Origin: Asterias rubens
Taxonomy: Eukaryota > Echinodermata > Asteroidea > Forcipulatida > Asteriidae
Direction: 5' to 3'
Length of the DNA: 64,000 nt
NCBI RefSeq assembly: GCF_902459465.1
Contig: NC_047062.1
Span: 31,180,673 to 31,244,672 of the forward strand
Below are positions 10,195 to 23,300 of the stretch, one piece after another. The notes under the pieces are model-generated. The model was not told the DNA's origin. It did no database searches and was given only the letters and a program-made list of their open reading frames with translations. A program made the position numbers and the translations under genes. Numbering within the stretch: position 1 is the stretch's first letter; every line of letters starts with the position of its first letter.

Positions 10195-13100
10195 ATGGCC
10201 ACAGATAGCGTGGACTTTTATGCACGCATGCAAAAGCTCGAGGAGACGCAACAGAATAGGTGAGGATAAACAAATTGAATCAATTGAATGATAAACAAAT
10301 TAATTAATAAAGTTACTAGTTAGCCTCGGAACAAAAATATTTTAAAATTAAATTAAAATTAACTTTATTTAGTTTCACTCTGTTTTTTGCCTCTTTTTAA
10401 AAAAGAGGAAAAGCCTTTTCACCAATTCTCAATTTCTCTGGGTGCGTTCGATAAGCTTCCCTGGGTCGACCCCGCAGTGCTCACTCGGGTGAGCCCCTGA
10501 CAAGCAAGAGCTAATCGAACGATCACACTCGCCCTCTCGTGGTGACGGCATGCACCTCAGGTCACCCCCAAGTGACCCACTCCACAAGAATGCTGGTCAT
10601 CTCGCCACCTGACAAGCTCGCCACCAACAAAGTTGCCCCCTGCAAAGTCGCCCCCCCTACCCGGCTCGCCCCAAGTTGAAACAAAGTCGCCCCCTGGCAA
10701 TGTCGCCCCCAGCCAATGTCGCCCCCCTAGCAAAGTCGCCCCGAGATGTTGTTCGGAAAATAATTAAGGCTACAATAGTTATGGTAAAAAAATATAGTTA
10801 AAACATTGGATAACTTTCAGTATGCCGCCACCACTTTTTCACTCATTTTTACAAAAAGGGATATATCAATCAGGTAAATAAGTTCCTATATTATTTTCTA
10901 TCGAATGAAAAAGTGGTGGCGCCATACGGAAACTTTTCCAAAACATTTTCAGAAAAAATTCCGTATGAAGTAATGTGCTTGAAGTAAGGCGCTGACCCGG
11001 GTGAGCCCCGTCAAAGCTATTCGAACGTACCGGGGCAGACCGAGGCCGACCCAGGGAAGCTAAACGGACGCACCCTCTGTTGTACGACCCTCCCCTGTCT
11101 CAGTGTCTGTCATGTACTGCATCATGTGTATGTTGCTAAGCAAAGAAGCAATGATATATGCCTGTATTTTTAAGTCAATAGTTCATCTTCTGAAGTTCTG
11201 TTTATTAATAGTAGTGTTTGGTTTGTCTTCTCATCTTTTTCTTGTTCGGAAAGGATGTTATGCCCGCCCACCTGAGCTGTTGCCATACCTCCTTCTTGCA
11301 AGGTTACCTACCAATCTCCATGTTGATTGGTCTTTTAGCTAGATGCAATATAACATAACCCTCCTCCCGCCGTCAGGAGGAGGGTTAAAAATCTTTCACT
11401 TTCAACCTTCACACCTATCTAATCTTATCGTTACACATTTGCTGTTTGTACTTTATGATTATGAGGGCTGAAGCTTTGGCTTGAGCTTGCATGTCAAAAA
11501 TGATGAAACCGCTCAAATAACTTTCTGTAAGTCTTCAGTCAAGATACATACAAGCACGTATTTCCATGTATCCACAAATTGAGCAAACTCCTTCATCAGC
11601 TTACAATGTCTCCTTGAATCTTTGTTTTTTTCAGAGAGAAGCAGAGAACTAAACTCGAGCAAGAGTTCAATGTCTATATAAAGTCAGACTCACGACTGTG
11701 AGTATATTACAGAGACTAGTCTTCTAAAGAATATTAAAACTAGATCAAACCCAAGGAGTACTGCTGGTGTATTGCTAAGCCAAACTTCATGGTCCTGCTT
11801 AGCGTGGAATTGTGTCTTTACGGTCACTGCTCTGGCAGTGTCCGCACCAAACTTCCGCATGAGCTGTGTAAGGCCAAGTAAAAAAAGATGTTTAGCGTCC
11901 CCGCCCGCTTCCTTTTTACAGGCCGCCTCCTTTTTTATTTTACTTTTTTATTTTATTTTTTTATTGGTGTATCTCAACATATGCATAAAATAACAAACCT
12001 GTGAAAGTTTGAGCTAAATCGGTCGTCGAAGTTGCAAGATAATAATGAAAGAAAAAACACCCTTGTCACACGAAGTTGTGTGCTTTCAGATGCTTGATTT
12101 CAAGACCTCAAATTCTAAATCTGAGGTCTCGAAATCAATTCATGGAAAATTACTTCTTTCTCGAAAACTACATCACTTCAGAGGGAGCCATTTCTCACAA
12201 TGTTTTATACCATCAACAGCTCCCCATTACTCGTTACCAAGAAAGGTTTTATTCTAATAATTATTTTGAGTAATTACCAATAGTGTCCACTGCCTTTAAG
12301 AGCATCAAATTCAAGTTCTGGTGGTTAAGTCATCTGAGTGTGGGTTCGAATCCCGGTCGTGACACTTGTGTCCTCGAGCAAGACACTTTACTATAATTGC
12401 TTCCCTTCACCCAGAGGTACATGTAAAAATGGGTACCTGCGAGGGTAGAGGTTGATAATGCCTTTGTAAAGCCTTTGGAGTGATATGGTTGCCCATAAAA
12501 GGTTGTATACTCCCCATAAGAAAGGGTTAGACGGTTGTTGTAAAATGCGCTATATAAGAATTTGTTAATATCATTATTAACTACTTTGTTCCTAAAAGCT
12601 CCTTGGAAATCTATATATCTCCAGGGGTTACCACAAAGTATTGCTATCATTTTAATATTTCTTAAATTTGGATCTTAGTTTCAAACTGTAATTATGTAAT
12701 CAGTAATATTACTATCAGTCTCACCCAGTAGTTTAAAATATCGTTATGATTTGATGACAGGAACAAAGTACGGGCTAGCAAGCTTCAGAGTTACTGGACC
12801 AAGATCTGTGAGGATGAACGGCGCAGTAAGGCTCGTAACGATCAGCTATTACGGGAATATGAGCGTGTGGACGCACATGTGGCTGCACTGTCTGCGAGAA
12901 CAGATAGATTAAAACTACTCAAGGTAACTTAGACATGGATTTTCTCAATAATAATTATGGGTTTTGATATAGCGCTTGATACACACAGAAAGGGAGTCTC
13001 AAAGCGCTTCCAACATTGGGCCATTTAATTGATTCCTTAAACCATCTCAGCTCCCTGAGGAGTATACAGCCTGTGCTGCCAAATATGCGCCACTCGGCAC

Positions 13101-16100
13101 CACATAAATCATAATTTCTGCCCTCACATGTACCCATTTACCCCTGGATGGGTGGAGAGATGGTGCAATCTGGGGGAAATCTGTGCTGTGTGGCACAGTG
13201 TATTTTGCTCAAAGTGCTGGGTAGGCCCGCCCGGTAACGCCCATTGTGGTTACAACACTTATTACTACCAATAATAATTGTATTAAGTCAAACACGAAAT
13301 TTTATTGAAATTTCCTCTTTCTCATTCAGGATCAGTATGAGAAACAGATTGAGATAATGTATCCAAGCTGGCAAGAACAAGTAGAGATCAAGAGGCGTCA
13401 ACAACTGCTGCAGCAACAGAAAGAACAGCAGCAGCTTGCAGAGCGAGTTCAACAGTTACATCAGCTGCAGTCAACGGGGCCAAAGCAACAGCAACAACAA
13501 CACCTACCCCTCAACCAGCAACAGCAGTTTGGCCAGCAGCATCAGCAGTTATCACATCAACAGGGGAAACCTGTTCTGCAACAGCAACAGCAGCAGCAAT
13601 ACTTACCCCAACAGCAGCAACTACGACACCTACCCCTCAACCAGCAACAGCAGTTTGACCAGCGAGAACGGCAGTTACCGCATCAGCAGGGGTCACAAGT
13701 TCTGCAGCAGCGGCAATACCTACCCCAACAGCAGCAGCATGGCCAGTTTGCTCCCCAACTTCACATTGAGCAGGTCCCATACTCAAATCACCAGCAGCAG
13801 CAGCAGCAACCTGGGCAGGTGGGTACACAACATTTGATTTTAGTTTTAGTTTTATTAGACTTTACACTGGCATACAAATTGAAATATACAAGTCGTATAT
13901 ATTTTCAGCCCTAATGCTCACCCCCTAACAAGTTCAACAGGAGTACTAGAAGTAACTGCCTTTTACAGCTCAGAATTAATACAAAACGATATGCTAACTC
14001 ATTTCTCCCCTCAGGTGTCTGGATTTTTAATGAACAATTGGAACGTTGATTCTTTCGTGCAGTAATACGAAGACCGTTGGGTTTTTTGTTTGTTTTATTT
14101 ATATATTAGATTTGCTGTAATATTTTGTAAAATCAATCTTTTATAATTCAGCTTTTCATTTAATATGTATACTTTTTAGTTATAGACTTTTGTAAAAGTT
14201 GTAGTGTTTTTGTCTGTTTTATGATAGATAATAATTTTATGTAAATTTTGTAAATTTGTTGTATAAAAGGCCGAAATGAATTTCCCATCGTGGATAATAA
14301 AGGAAATTTTAATTTAAATTGAAGAAGTACAGTCTAGGCCCTTTAATTTCGTAATACATTTTGTAAACATGCAAAGTTTGTTTTGGGGGTAATTTGTCAA
14401 GGGATGAAGAAAATGTAACTCTTACCGCATTTATTGTTGTTTTCAGATCACAGATGCAAGCGGTGAGTATGATCGCCTCAAACGAGCAAGCCCAGGCATA
14501 CCAAATATCCAGGTCCAAGCCAACACCCCACCTCAATCACGTCTGCAGGATCCCCTGTATGCAAGTCGTCAGTTTGGTTCCCTACCACAAAATCTCTCGT
14601 ACGACGGCTCAACTTCAGGACCTGGTTTCCAGACAAATCTTCAAGAAGCTGCAGATGACTACGAAACCCCAAGTGGCACTAGTAGGTTTAGCACGAGACA
14701 GAACGGTTCGCTGGGTTACAGCCAACAAGGACAGAGCCCCATGGCGTACGGAGAATCTGGGCCAGTGTTGGATAATCGTCAATTGCAATATCAGAACGAC
14801 GATGGTGGATATACAAAGCTCAATGCTCGTATCCAATCGACAAGACTGCCTTCAGCAGATTTATCTATCTATACTGATATTCAGCATGATGGAGCCGGAG
14901 GAAGGAGACCGACTTTCGAAACGTTCCCTCAAGCTGGCGTTCAGGCATCGTCAAACCACCCTGAAGCACCTCAGCACACACAGCCAACCCAAGCGGTGTC
15001 GAATAACAGCATGGATGCTGCATCAACCTACCCTCCGAGCCAAGCCAGCTCCATCAATCCACTGGCTCCAAGCTCTCAGCCACCAGTGACAACCCAGCCT
15101 GCGAGACTTCCACGCGGCAAATCAAGTCCAAATGTCAACCAGGCGAAGAAGACTGTCCTACCGCAGATCAACGACAGCGACGGCGAAAACGACAGCGTCG
15201 TCACCCCGCTGAATGACGACGATCTGTACGAAACACCAACCACTACCCAACCCCGTGGCGGGAATTCTCAGCTGAAGCCCATGGATATGTTGAAACCGTC
15301 CGAGCGCGCTGGATCGGCCGTCAGCGGGAAGGCGATATCCACGGCACGCACTGACCCGTTCTCCTCGGAAGAAGACGAAGATGAGGAAGATAGCGTCGCT
15401 GAGGAGGACACGGCTGCCCTGAGGAACGCCCTCCAGAAGCAGTTACATGTCAGTGGTGATGAGGCATCCAAGAGGAAACAGAACCTTTTGACGGCTGCTG
15501 ATGAAAGAGTTGGAGATCAGCCGTCCAAAGCGGCAAGAGGAGAGAGCGATAGGGAGAAGGCTGCTCAACAAGTATCGAGTAAGTATCAAATCAACTGACA
15601 AATTCAAGAAAATGATCAAAACAAATGATCAACATTAATCAACTATTGCATTACAGGTGGATTTAATTTAATTCAATTGATTTTTCATTTATTTTATTTA
15701 TTTTCCCAAACTTAATAATTTTTGTAAGCGCTGTGATTTAGTTTTCTAAGTAGAGCGTATTTAAATGCTGTTTTTATTACTATTATTATGTGTGAAACCA
15801 AATTTTCGTTTCTTTCATAAATTATGATTAGTAATTTCAGCTGTATAAATCACTGCTTACAAAAGCAAAAGTTCTTATAGATAATAATAATAACATTTGA
15901 ACACATCCTATAGATGTGCTGTGTGATGTATTCCAAAGAACCCGGTACGCTTTGAGAAGGGGTTTGCCCCAGGGATTCTGTAATAACTGGCTGTACACTG
16001 CTGTACACTGCACCGCATCACTTGTAAACCCTTACAATAGCCAAATGTGTTTCATAATTCAAACATAGCTTCTTCATATTCTGTTGTATAAATATCCTTT

Positions 16101-17326
16101 ACATGAGATAAAGTGATATGTTGTATTATTATTATTGTTGTTAAGTAGGGTTTGAAATTTAGAATCAGGTGTGAGGTTTGGGGTAGCACCATGTGTACAT
16201 TTCTTTTGAGTAGTGTTCATGGTGTTGGTTCTGAAAAGAACCGGTGCTTGGCAACTCCAGGGCTGTGTGCTTAATTTTTGAAAGGGCAAGGGCACCAAGG
16301 CATTTTCTCCTTGGTAAAGGGCACCCTATGATGTAATTGCAAATTTGTACTGGAGCATTTCAAGTGCACCAAGGCAATGACCAGGGGGCATGGAGGCAAT
16401 CGCCTCCGTTGCCTCCGGGAAGTATCAGGCCTGGCAACTCACTGTTTCGACCAGTAGGCCTATGCTCTGATCTTCTTTGTTATAGTGGTTGTAAAAAATT
16501 GTTAAGTTTTGTTGTTATGTGGTATGGAGCTCTGTCTCCGCTGAGGATGACTCGCACAAAATAACTTCACTTGATCCTCGTTGTTTGCAGTAGCAAAGCC
16601 GAGACAGATGCAAGAGTCCAAAGTACAATCTCAACTAGACGAGAGAGATTCTGCAAGTGATAGTGATGATGAGATTGGCAGTGATATGAGCTTGCCTCTC
16701 AGTGATGAGGATGAGACGGGGCCGAGGAGCGGGAGCAAAAAGATGGCCGCCGAGAAGACACCAGCATCTAACGAGATGTCCCAGGAGGCGAGGTCAGTGG
16801 ATAGAGTTATTCTAGAGTAGTGGCAGTAGAAGCTATGTACAGATATATGTCACTCTACTTAGCTGTCTCAACATCGGCAGGAGCCCCCTACATAAAACCA
16901 TATAACCTGTCACTAACCTTTAGCAGTGCAGAAGAATGCCTTTTCTCGAGTGGGATGCCTCTGATATGGGTCTTGAGTGGTCCTTTAACACTGTTATACA
17001 TAGAGGATTGTGTTGAACAAAAATCTCAAGTGGTCACTGCAAAATGTTGTACATTTTAGGTGAATTGGCAAAGAACTGAAGATGACGAATGAGGGGACAA
17101 TACCAATTTTCTAAGTGGGCAATTGTTATTCTCATTGAGTTGTGCTACATCACTCTTTACATTCTACTATGTAAGTGGAAATGACGTCAACATCTTACTT
17201 TCAAAGGCCTCCTCAAGACGTTTCTTTTTCCCCACCCATCCTAGTTTGTTTGTTTTTCTTTTGTTTTGTTGTCATAGTCTCATGTAAAGCGCTCTGTTCT
17301 CCGTAGAGCGCTATATAAATGTTTCA

Positions 17327-17362
<36 letters not shown>

Positions 17363-20300
17363 TTTCAGATCCAAACCAAAGGCCTCCACCCTGATGGTGA
17401 CGGAGCAAGGATTCTGGCGACTAGTATCGGCCGTGGAGCAAGAGATCGATCAGTCCGATAATATTGAGAAGATTTACAACCAGCCTGAAAGCACCCAAGC
17501 CATCAAGACAGAGATCGCCAAGTAAGCACCAGCCGTCGATTTCACAAAACTCTTCCTAACTTAAGACTAATCTTAGGACAAGTCCCAACCCTGCACTGTA
17601 GCATGCAGACCTTAAGATTAATCCTAAGTTAGGACGAGTTACTCGTCCTAACTCGAGATAAGACTTGAGTCCTAACTCTTTGTGAAATCAACGGCAGGGC
17701 CCATTTTCATTAACCCTGTAAAGCACAAAAACTTGCTTTTAGCAGCCAACATTTCTTTAAGTTTACATTGTTCCCCACTCATTTTTCACTTAACAGAGAA
17801 ATTTGCTAAGCAGTATTATCTTCTTTAAAAGGGCTTTATAAAATTGGGCCCAGGAGACAATCATAGAGCTGCCTAGGCAGATATATTGCTTAAAATGTTT
17901 CTGCTAAGCAGAAATGAGCAGATTACCAGTCACAATCGTTACATCTGACATGATAGTTAAAATAATTTTATGCTCGGCTACTTTTTGTGCTTCAGCAGCT
18001 CTATAAAATTGGGCCTTTAGACCTGCTTAAGCAGCACCGGTCTCAAGCTCTGGTGTTTCTGATCAGCAAAGTGTGGGTTTGAGTCCCAGTCGTGACACTT
18101 TTGTCCTTGAGCAATGTAGTGCATTTAAAAGAATCCAGAGCACTTCTTATTGTCAAAATAAGGAGACAGCCAACATAGGGCTACTAGGTAGCTCAATTTG
18201 TGGACCACCGGTACGATATCCGGAGGCGTTGGTTCAAATCCCTCTCCAGTCAATTTTTATTTGTTCAACCTCAGAGCACTGTTTTATGACTTTGTTTTGC
18301 AGGACAGTAAACAATAATGGCAGCCTGGATCATCTAGACCCCAATGCCATCAGTATGGTGGTGCTGCAGCAGTTGCAGCAGATTGTACTAACCTTACCCG
18401 GAGGATGTCTGCTCTCTGATAAACTACTAGACACCAACAGGACCATCACCGAAGTCACTGTCAGGTATTAACCATTCCATGGTTTTTCTTGGCAGGCAAA
18501 ATATGCTAATTTTTGTAATTTCAATCTCCTTCAAGTCAATGTTTTTCAGTTAGCATTTAAACAACTTCTTCAAACGTGTTCCTGATCAGGGCTTGAGTTT
18601 TACACTGGACCTTCAGGCTCAAAGGCCAGTAGTTTTGGTAAACTTATTCCTGTAGATGTTTTTTTTTACAGAGCTTGGGAAAATACTGAGTATACAGTGC
18701 TTAAAGACAATGGACACCATTGGTAATTGTCAAAGACCAGTGTTCTCACTTGGTGTATACCATCATCAGCATAAAATAACAAGCCTGTGAAAATTTGGGC
18801 TCAATTGGTCATCAAAGTTGCGAGAAAATGATGAAAGAAAAAACACCCTTGTTGGACGAATTTGTGTGCTTTCAGATAGGAAATTAAGGTAGAAGTCTTT
18901 TAATATTTTAGTGAGAAATTACCTCTTTCTCAAAAACTACATTACTTCAGAGGGAGTTGTTTCCCATAATGTTTTATACTATCAACAGCTCTCCAACGCT
19001 CGTTACCAAGTCAGTTTTTAAGTTAATATTTGTTTCGAGTAATTACCAAACGTGTACCTTTCCTTTAATACACATCAGTGTAAAAACCAAAAAGTACTTA
19101 TAAACTTGTATTTCCTTTTCTCCAATGCATTTTGTTTGAAAAAGCCTTTGGAGCGCTACAGTTTCCCAGGTTGTATACTCCCCAGTGAGCTGAGAAAGAT
19201 TACAGGAATGTTGTTGGCCCAATGACCAGGGCACTAATGTTAAGCTCATTGAGACGCCATTTTAAAATGCGCTATATAAGAGTATTATTATCTTTGACTT
19301 TCTTGTCAATTTTAGGTCATTTCTTTATTCCTCGGCGCTGGGTTTCTGGGATAAACTTCTCCAGCATCTGGTGCTGCTTATGAGGAAAGGCGTGATGGAC
19401 GCAGAGGATGTTGCCAACATGGTGGCTCCGCTCCTCATTAGTGATGACTCCACCATGGCTGATAAGGTCAGGAAATAGGCCTATGATTTTGTTTGAGATG
19501 GTTCTTTTTCTTGACTTTTGGTCTCTGTTCGTAAGGCAACCATATTTGTAAGGCAACACTTTGAATCAGCTGGTCAAACCACAGAGCGCTCAGCGTAGTG
19601 AATTGTCATTTGGGTTGCAATCAGCAGGCATGCAACTCTTCCGCGTTTCCGCGGAGTTCCGCATTGTTTTTCTGATTTTTTTTTTATAGCCTAATATATG
19701 CCTGGCATTAACAGTGTACAACTACAATCATGTAAAATAAGCCTAGTACATGCTAACAATGCACCTTAGAGCATAATAAACCTCAACATTTTCTAGGGTA
19801 CCATTGTGGGTATCATGTCCCGTGGCGTTTCGGCTGCCTCGCTCCGCACTTGCGTTGTGCCTTTGAAAATTTTCCTTTTTTTTTTTTTTAAACGGGAAGT
19901 TGCATGCCTAAATCAGTGCATCAGAGAACAGTGTGCTTTTCAGCAAGCAATAACATGTCCTTCATAGAATCGTTGTCTGTCGGAAATCCAACAAAAATTT
20001 CAGAGAATTGTTATCCAACTACCTGTCCAGGATTACTTTTGACAAAGAGCACCCTAACTGATTATGAAGTTCAAACTAGAACCATTTTTTAAAAATATTT
20101 CCCTCGGAAATGAAGTCATATTCAAGAAAACTGTATCTAAAAACAACCTTGAAAAAGTTTGGTTGTTAACCAAAATTAAGGCACAACACTGACATCTCAT
20201 TTGCACATGAGTTTTTATTTTGTTCGCCCGCGCTCTTACTTGGACAGCACGTGCACCAACCTCACAGTGCATTATATTCATACCATGAAGTCTGCACTTT

Positions 20301-23300
20301 ACTTGGAAGAAGAAGAAGTGTGTTTGCATGCTGAAAATTGTGCATGGTTTTCAACTGCTTCTCTCTCCTGACTCACACATTTGATTAAGCTCCCATTTTC
20401 ACAGCTATGTTAATTCATCTACCTGGTTGACCACACAAAACTTGAACAATGGCGGCGACTATTTATATGTAGTCAGCTCTACTAATCCTGTATAACATAA
20501 TTAACCAAACAGAGTTTTATGTTTTTTTGTTGAGTTTTCTCTTAAGGTGATAATTTTGCGTATTTATTTATTTATTTATTTATTTATTTCCTTTATTTAC
20601 CCAGGGTGAGCCAAATCAGTAAAAAAAAACTGGTTTCCATTTGGGCCCTGCGAACAAACTAACATGTTAAAAGTAAACAAAAATCACATGATAAAATTAC
20701 GATATAAAAATTACATTATTATTTAAGAATGTTACGGAAACTTAAAAGCAATATAAACAAAAAATAAGAGTAAAAAAATATTACAAGAGTAAATTTTGTA
20801 AACTGTACATGCAGACCAATGTGAAATTTTGCTCAATTATTTGTCCAACTTCAGGCAGTGGATGTGTTGATAACGATCTTGCAAGAGCAGGAGCAGCTAG
20901 AAGACAGCCAGCTCGATGATACCTACTCAACTCTACCCTCTGCCTCGGCCACGCCTGCTCATCTTAGCATGCCACAAGAGGGCGCTACCAACCAACCCCA
21001 GGTACCACCTATAGGTGAGTTATAAAATGTAACACTTTGAACCTTGAGTTAGTTTTGGACAGTGACACCCTGACCCTGATTTATATTGCCATATAATAGG
21101 CCTGGAATTTTGTCATTTTTAGGGCAAGGCCACCTCGACCTTCGATAGGTGCAAATTTTGAAGGGCACCAAGGCCAAACAAAAAGGGCACGGCAAACTTG
21201 GCCTGATGTTTGGTTTTTTTCAAGGGGCATCACGGCCACTTGAAGGGCAACGACAGCAATGGCCGTCGTGGTAGACGTGAAATTCCAGCCCTGATATAAT
21301 AGCAAATTTTCAACTTTACCTGTATTGTACTAATATACTATGTATCTCTATCTCTGATGTAAAAACCAATACCTGTCTTTATCGGCAAGGGACCAGGCTA
21401 CCTCTGAGCTTTATTGAATTCTGTTTCCTTGAATTTTCAGTTCCACGCCTAGATCTCGGAGGTACAGGTGACCACAAAACTCCAGAGATTGAAACTGACC
21501 GAGTTAGTCATGACAGTTTCTTTGATGAGCCTTCCGTTCCATTAACAGGTAACTATTACTAGCTCTGAAAAAAAAATGGGATGTTTTCTTTTTCTTATTG
21601 AGTCCACTTCAAAATCAGCTAGCTGCTCAGCTGAAGCTTGACATATTCCTCTGCATCTTCATTTTGCATTGCAAGATCAGGTTACCAGCCAAAAATCCAT
21701 AAAACTGTTTTTTTTTTCATTCAGCAAAAGAATTTGCTTAGCATTATTTTCTGCTGTAACCCCTACATCCTCTCCGAGACCTTGTAGCCCTTCGTTCTTC
21801 TTCACTTTCATCAGCTACCTGACACCTTGACTCTTATTCTATCGCTCATTGCCAGGATTCCCTTGGGCCCTTCACCATGACACGCTTTGGCGTTCGTGCT
21901 TTTTCAGTCATAGCTCCAACACTTTGGAGCTACCCACTCTCATTCAAGCAGCTCCTTCATTGGACACTTAAAAATAATTACTTAAAACCCATCTGTTTTG
22001 TCAATCTAGTTATAGCGCTTAGAAACTCTATATATCAAATTATTATTATTATGTTGAGAATCACCTCGGCTCTTGCTGCTACAATGACAAAGATTGTTTC
22101 TCGTGCAGAAACCATAGCCTACCAGCAGATGATGCAGAGCTCTCAGGGGTCGGCTAAGCTTAAAGATCTGGATGGTCTGGGAGACAGCGAAGAGGGGGAT
22201 GAGGAGGATTCATCTGAAGATGAAGAAGATGATGAGATTGAGAAGGCTACCAGACTTTCTCCTGAGACCCCTCCTTCATCCAGAAACAAGTACGTTCAGA
22301 GACAAATTCGCTTTTGAATTTAACTTAGTTTTCCCTTTACTTAGTTTTCCCTTTACTCATATTTTGAATAGATCATTTCAAGAAGGGAATGTTGTAAAAG
22401 GCACTGGATACCTTTGGTAATTGTCAAAGACCAGTATTCTCACTTGATGTATCCCAACATATGCATAAAATAACAAATCTGTGAAAAATTTTGACTCAAT
22501 TGGTCAGCAAAGGAAGAGATTAATGGGGAAAAAAAACATTGTTGCACAAATTTGTGTGCTTTCAGATTTCTAATAAAAGGCTTCAGGCCTCAAGTCTTTT
22601 AATATTTGAGTAAGAAATTACCTCTTTCTCAAAAACTACATTCTTTCAGAGGGAGTCTTTTCTTACAATGTTTTAAACTATCAACAGCTGTCCGTTGCTC
22701 GTCACCAAGTAAGATTTAATAAGTAATTACCAATAGTGTCCAATACCTTTAAAACAAATTATATTCTTTATCCCTGATAACATCTATTAAATGTTTACTT
22801 GTGTTTTTGAAAAAATTGCTTGACAGGAGGAGGAGAAATGTCTTATCATCGTTTGGAGGAAGCAATAGTTTGGGTCTTAGCTACGGGGATGATGATGATG
22901 AAGATGGGGATGAGGCAAAACAAGATGGTGGAGAAACCAAACGATCTGAGCAGATGTCGGATCTGATCAGTTCCCCGTCGCCGTCTCCTAGTCCTAAAGG
23001 ATCGGGATATGTCCCCTCCGCCATGGAACAAAGGTTTGACAACATTTTTCCTTTCTCTCAAACTGGTTCAAACTATCCCTTTTAAAAACATTTCTTTTTT
23101 CTGTGACTATAAAACACATACTATTTGTAGATCATTGTTTATTAATTTTGGTTTTACCCATATGCACTGATGTGTGTTGGCACTGTATACTCAGTACTTT
23201 CCCCCGAGTTCTGTGAAAAAATCACAGGCATGTTACTCCGATGGGATTCGAACCAACGACCTTTGCAATTCCAGAGCAGTGTCTTACCAAATAGACCAAC

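Larger units (their letters stand above)
10440..11075. mobile_element. Composite foldback element (family K) in KIZ intron 1
   Basis: The ends are inverted repeats of about 32 bp: GGGTGCGTTCGATAAGCTTC at the left, and at the right the complement of GAAGCTAAACGGACGCACCC. The flanks share TCT, a possible 3-bp target duplication. Inside are a GTCGCCCC array (about 10600-10745) and a complete family H foldback (10808-10939). The interior is GC-rich compared with its surroundings. I do not recognise the family. Confidence 0.7.

Noticed and set aside
13436-13837. Alternative frames open through the CAG-rich KIZ exon
   Set aside because: Repeat-driven open frames (polyS, polyA) without homology or splice continuity. 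Only the Q frame joins exons 3 and 5.
21877-22317. 146-codon ORF as one protein
   Set aside because: It fuses a dead LINE ORF2 end with KIZ exon 12 through the intron. The LINE part is intronic.
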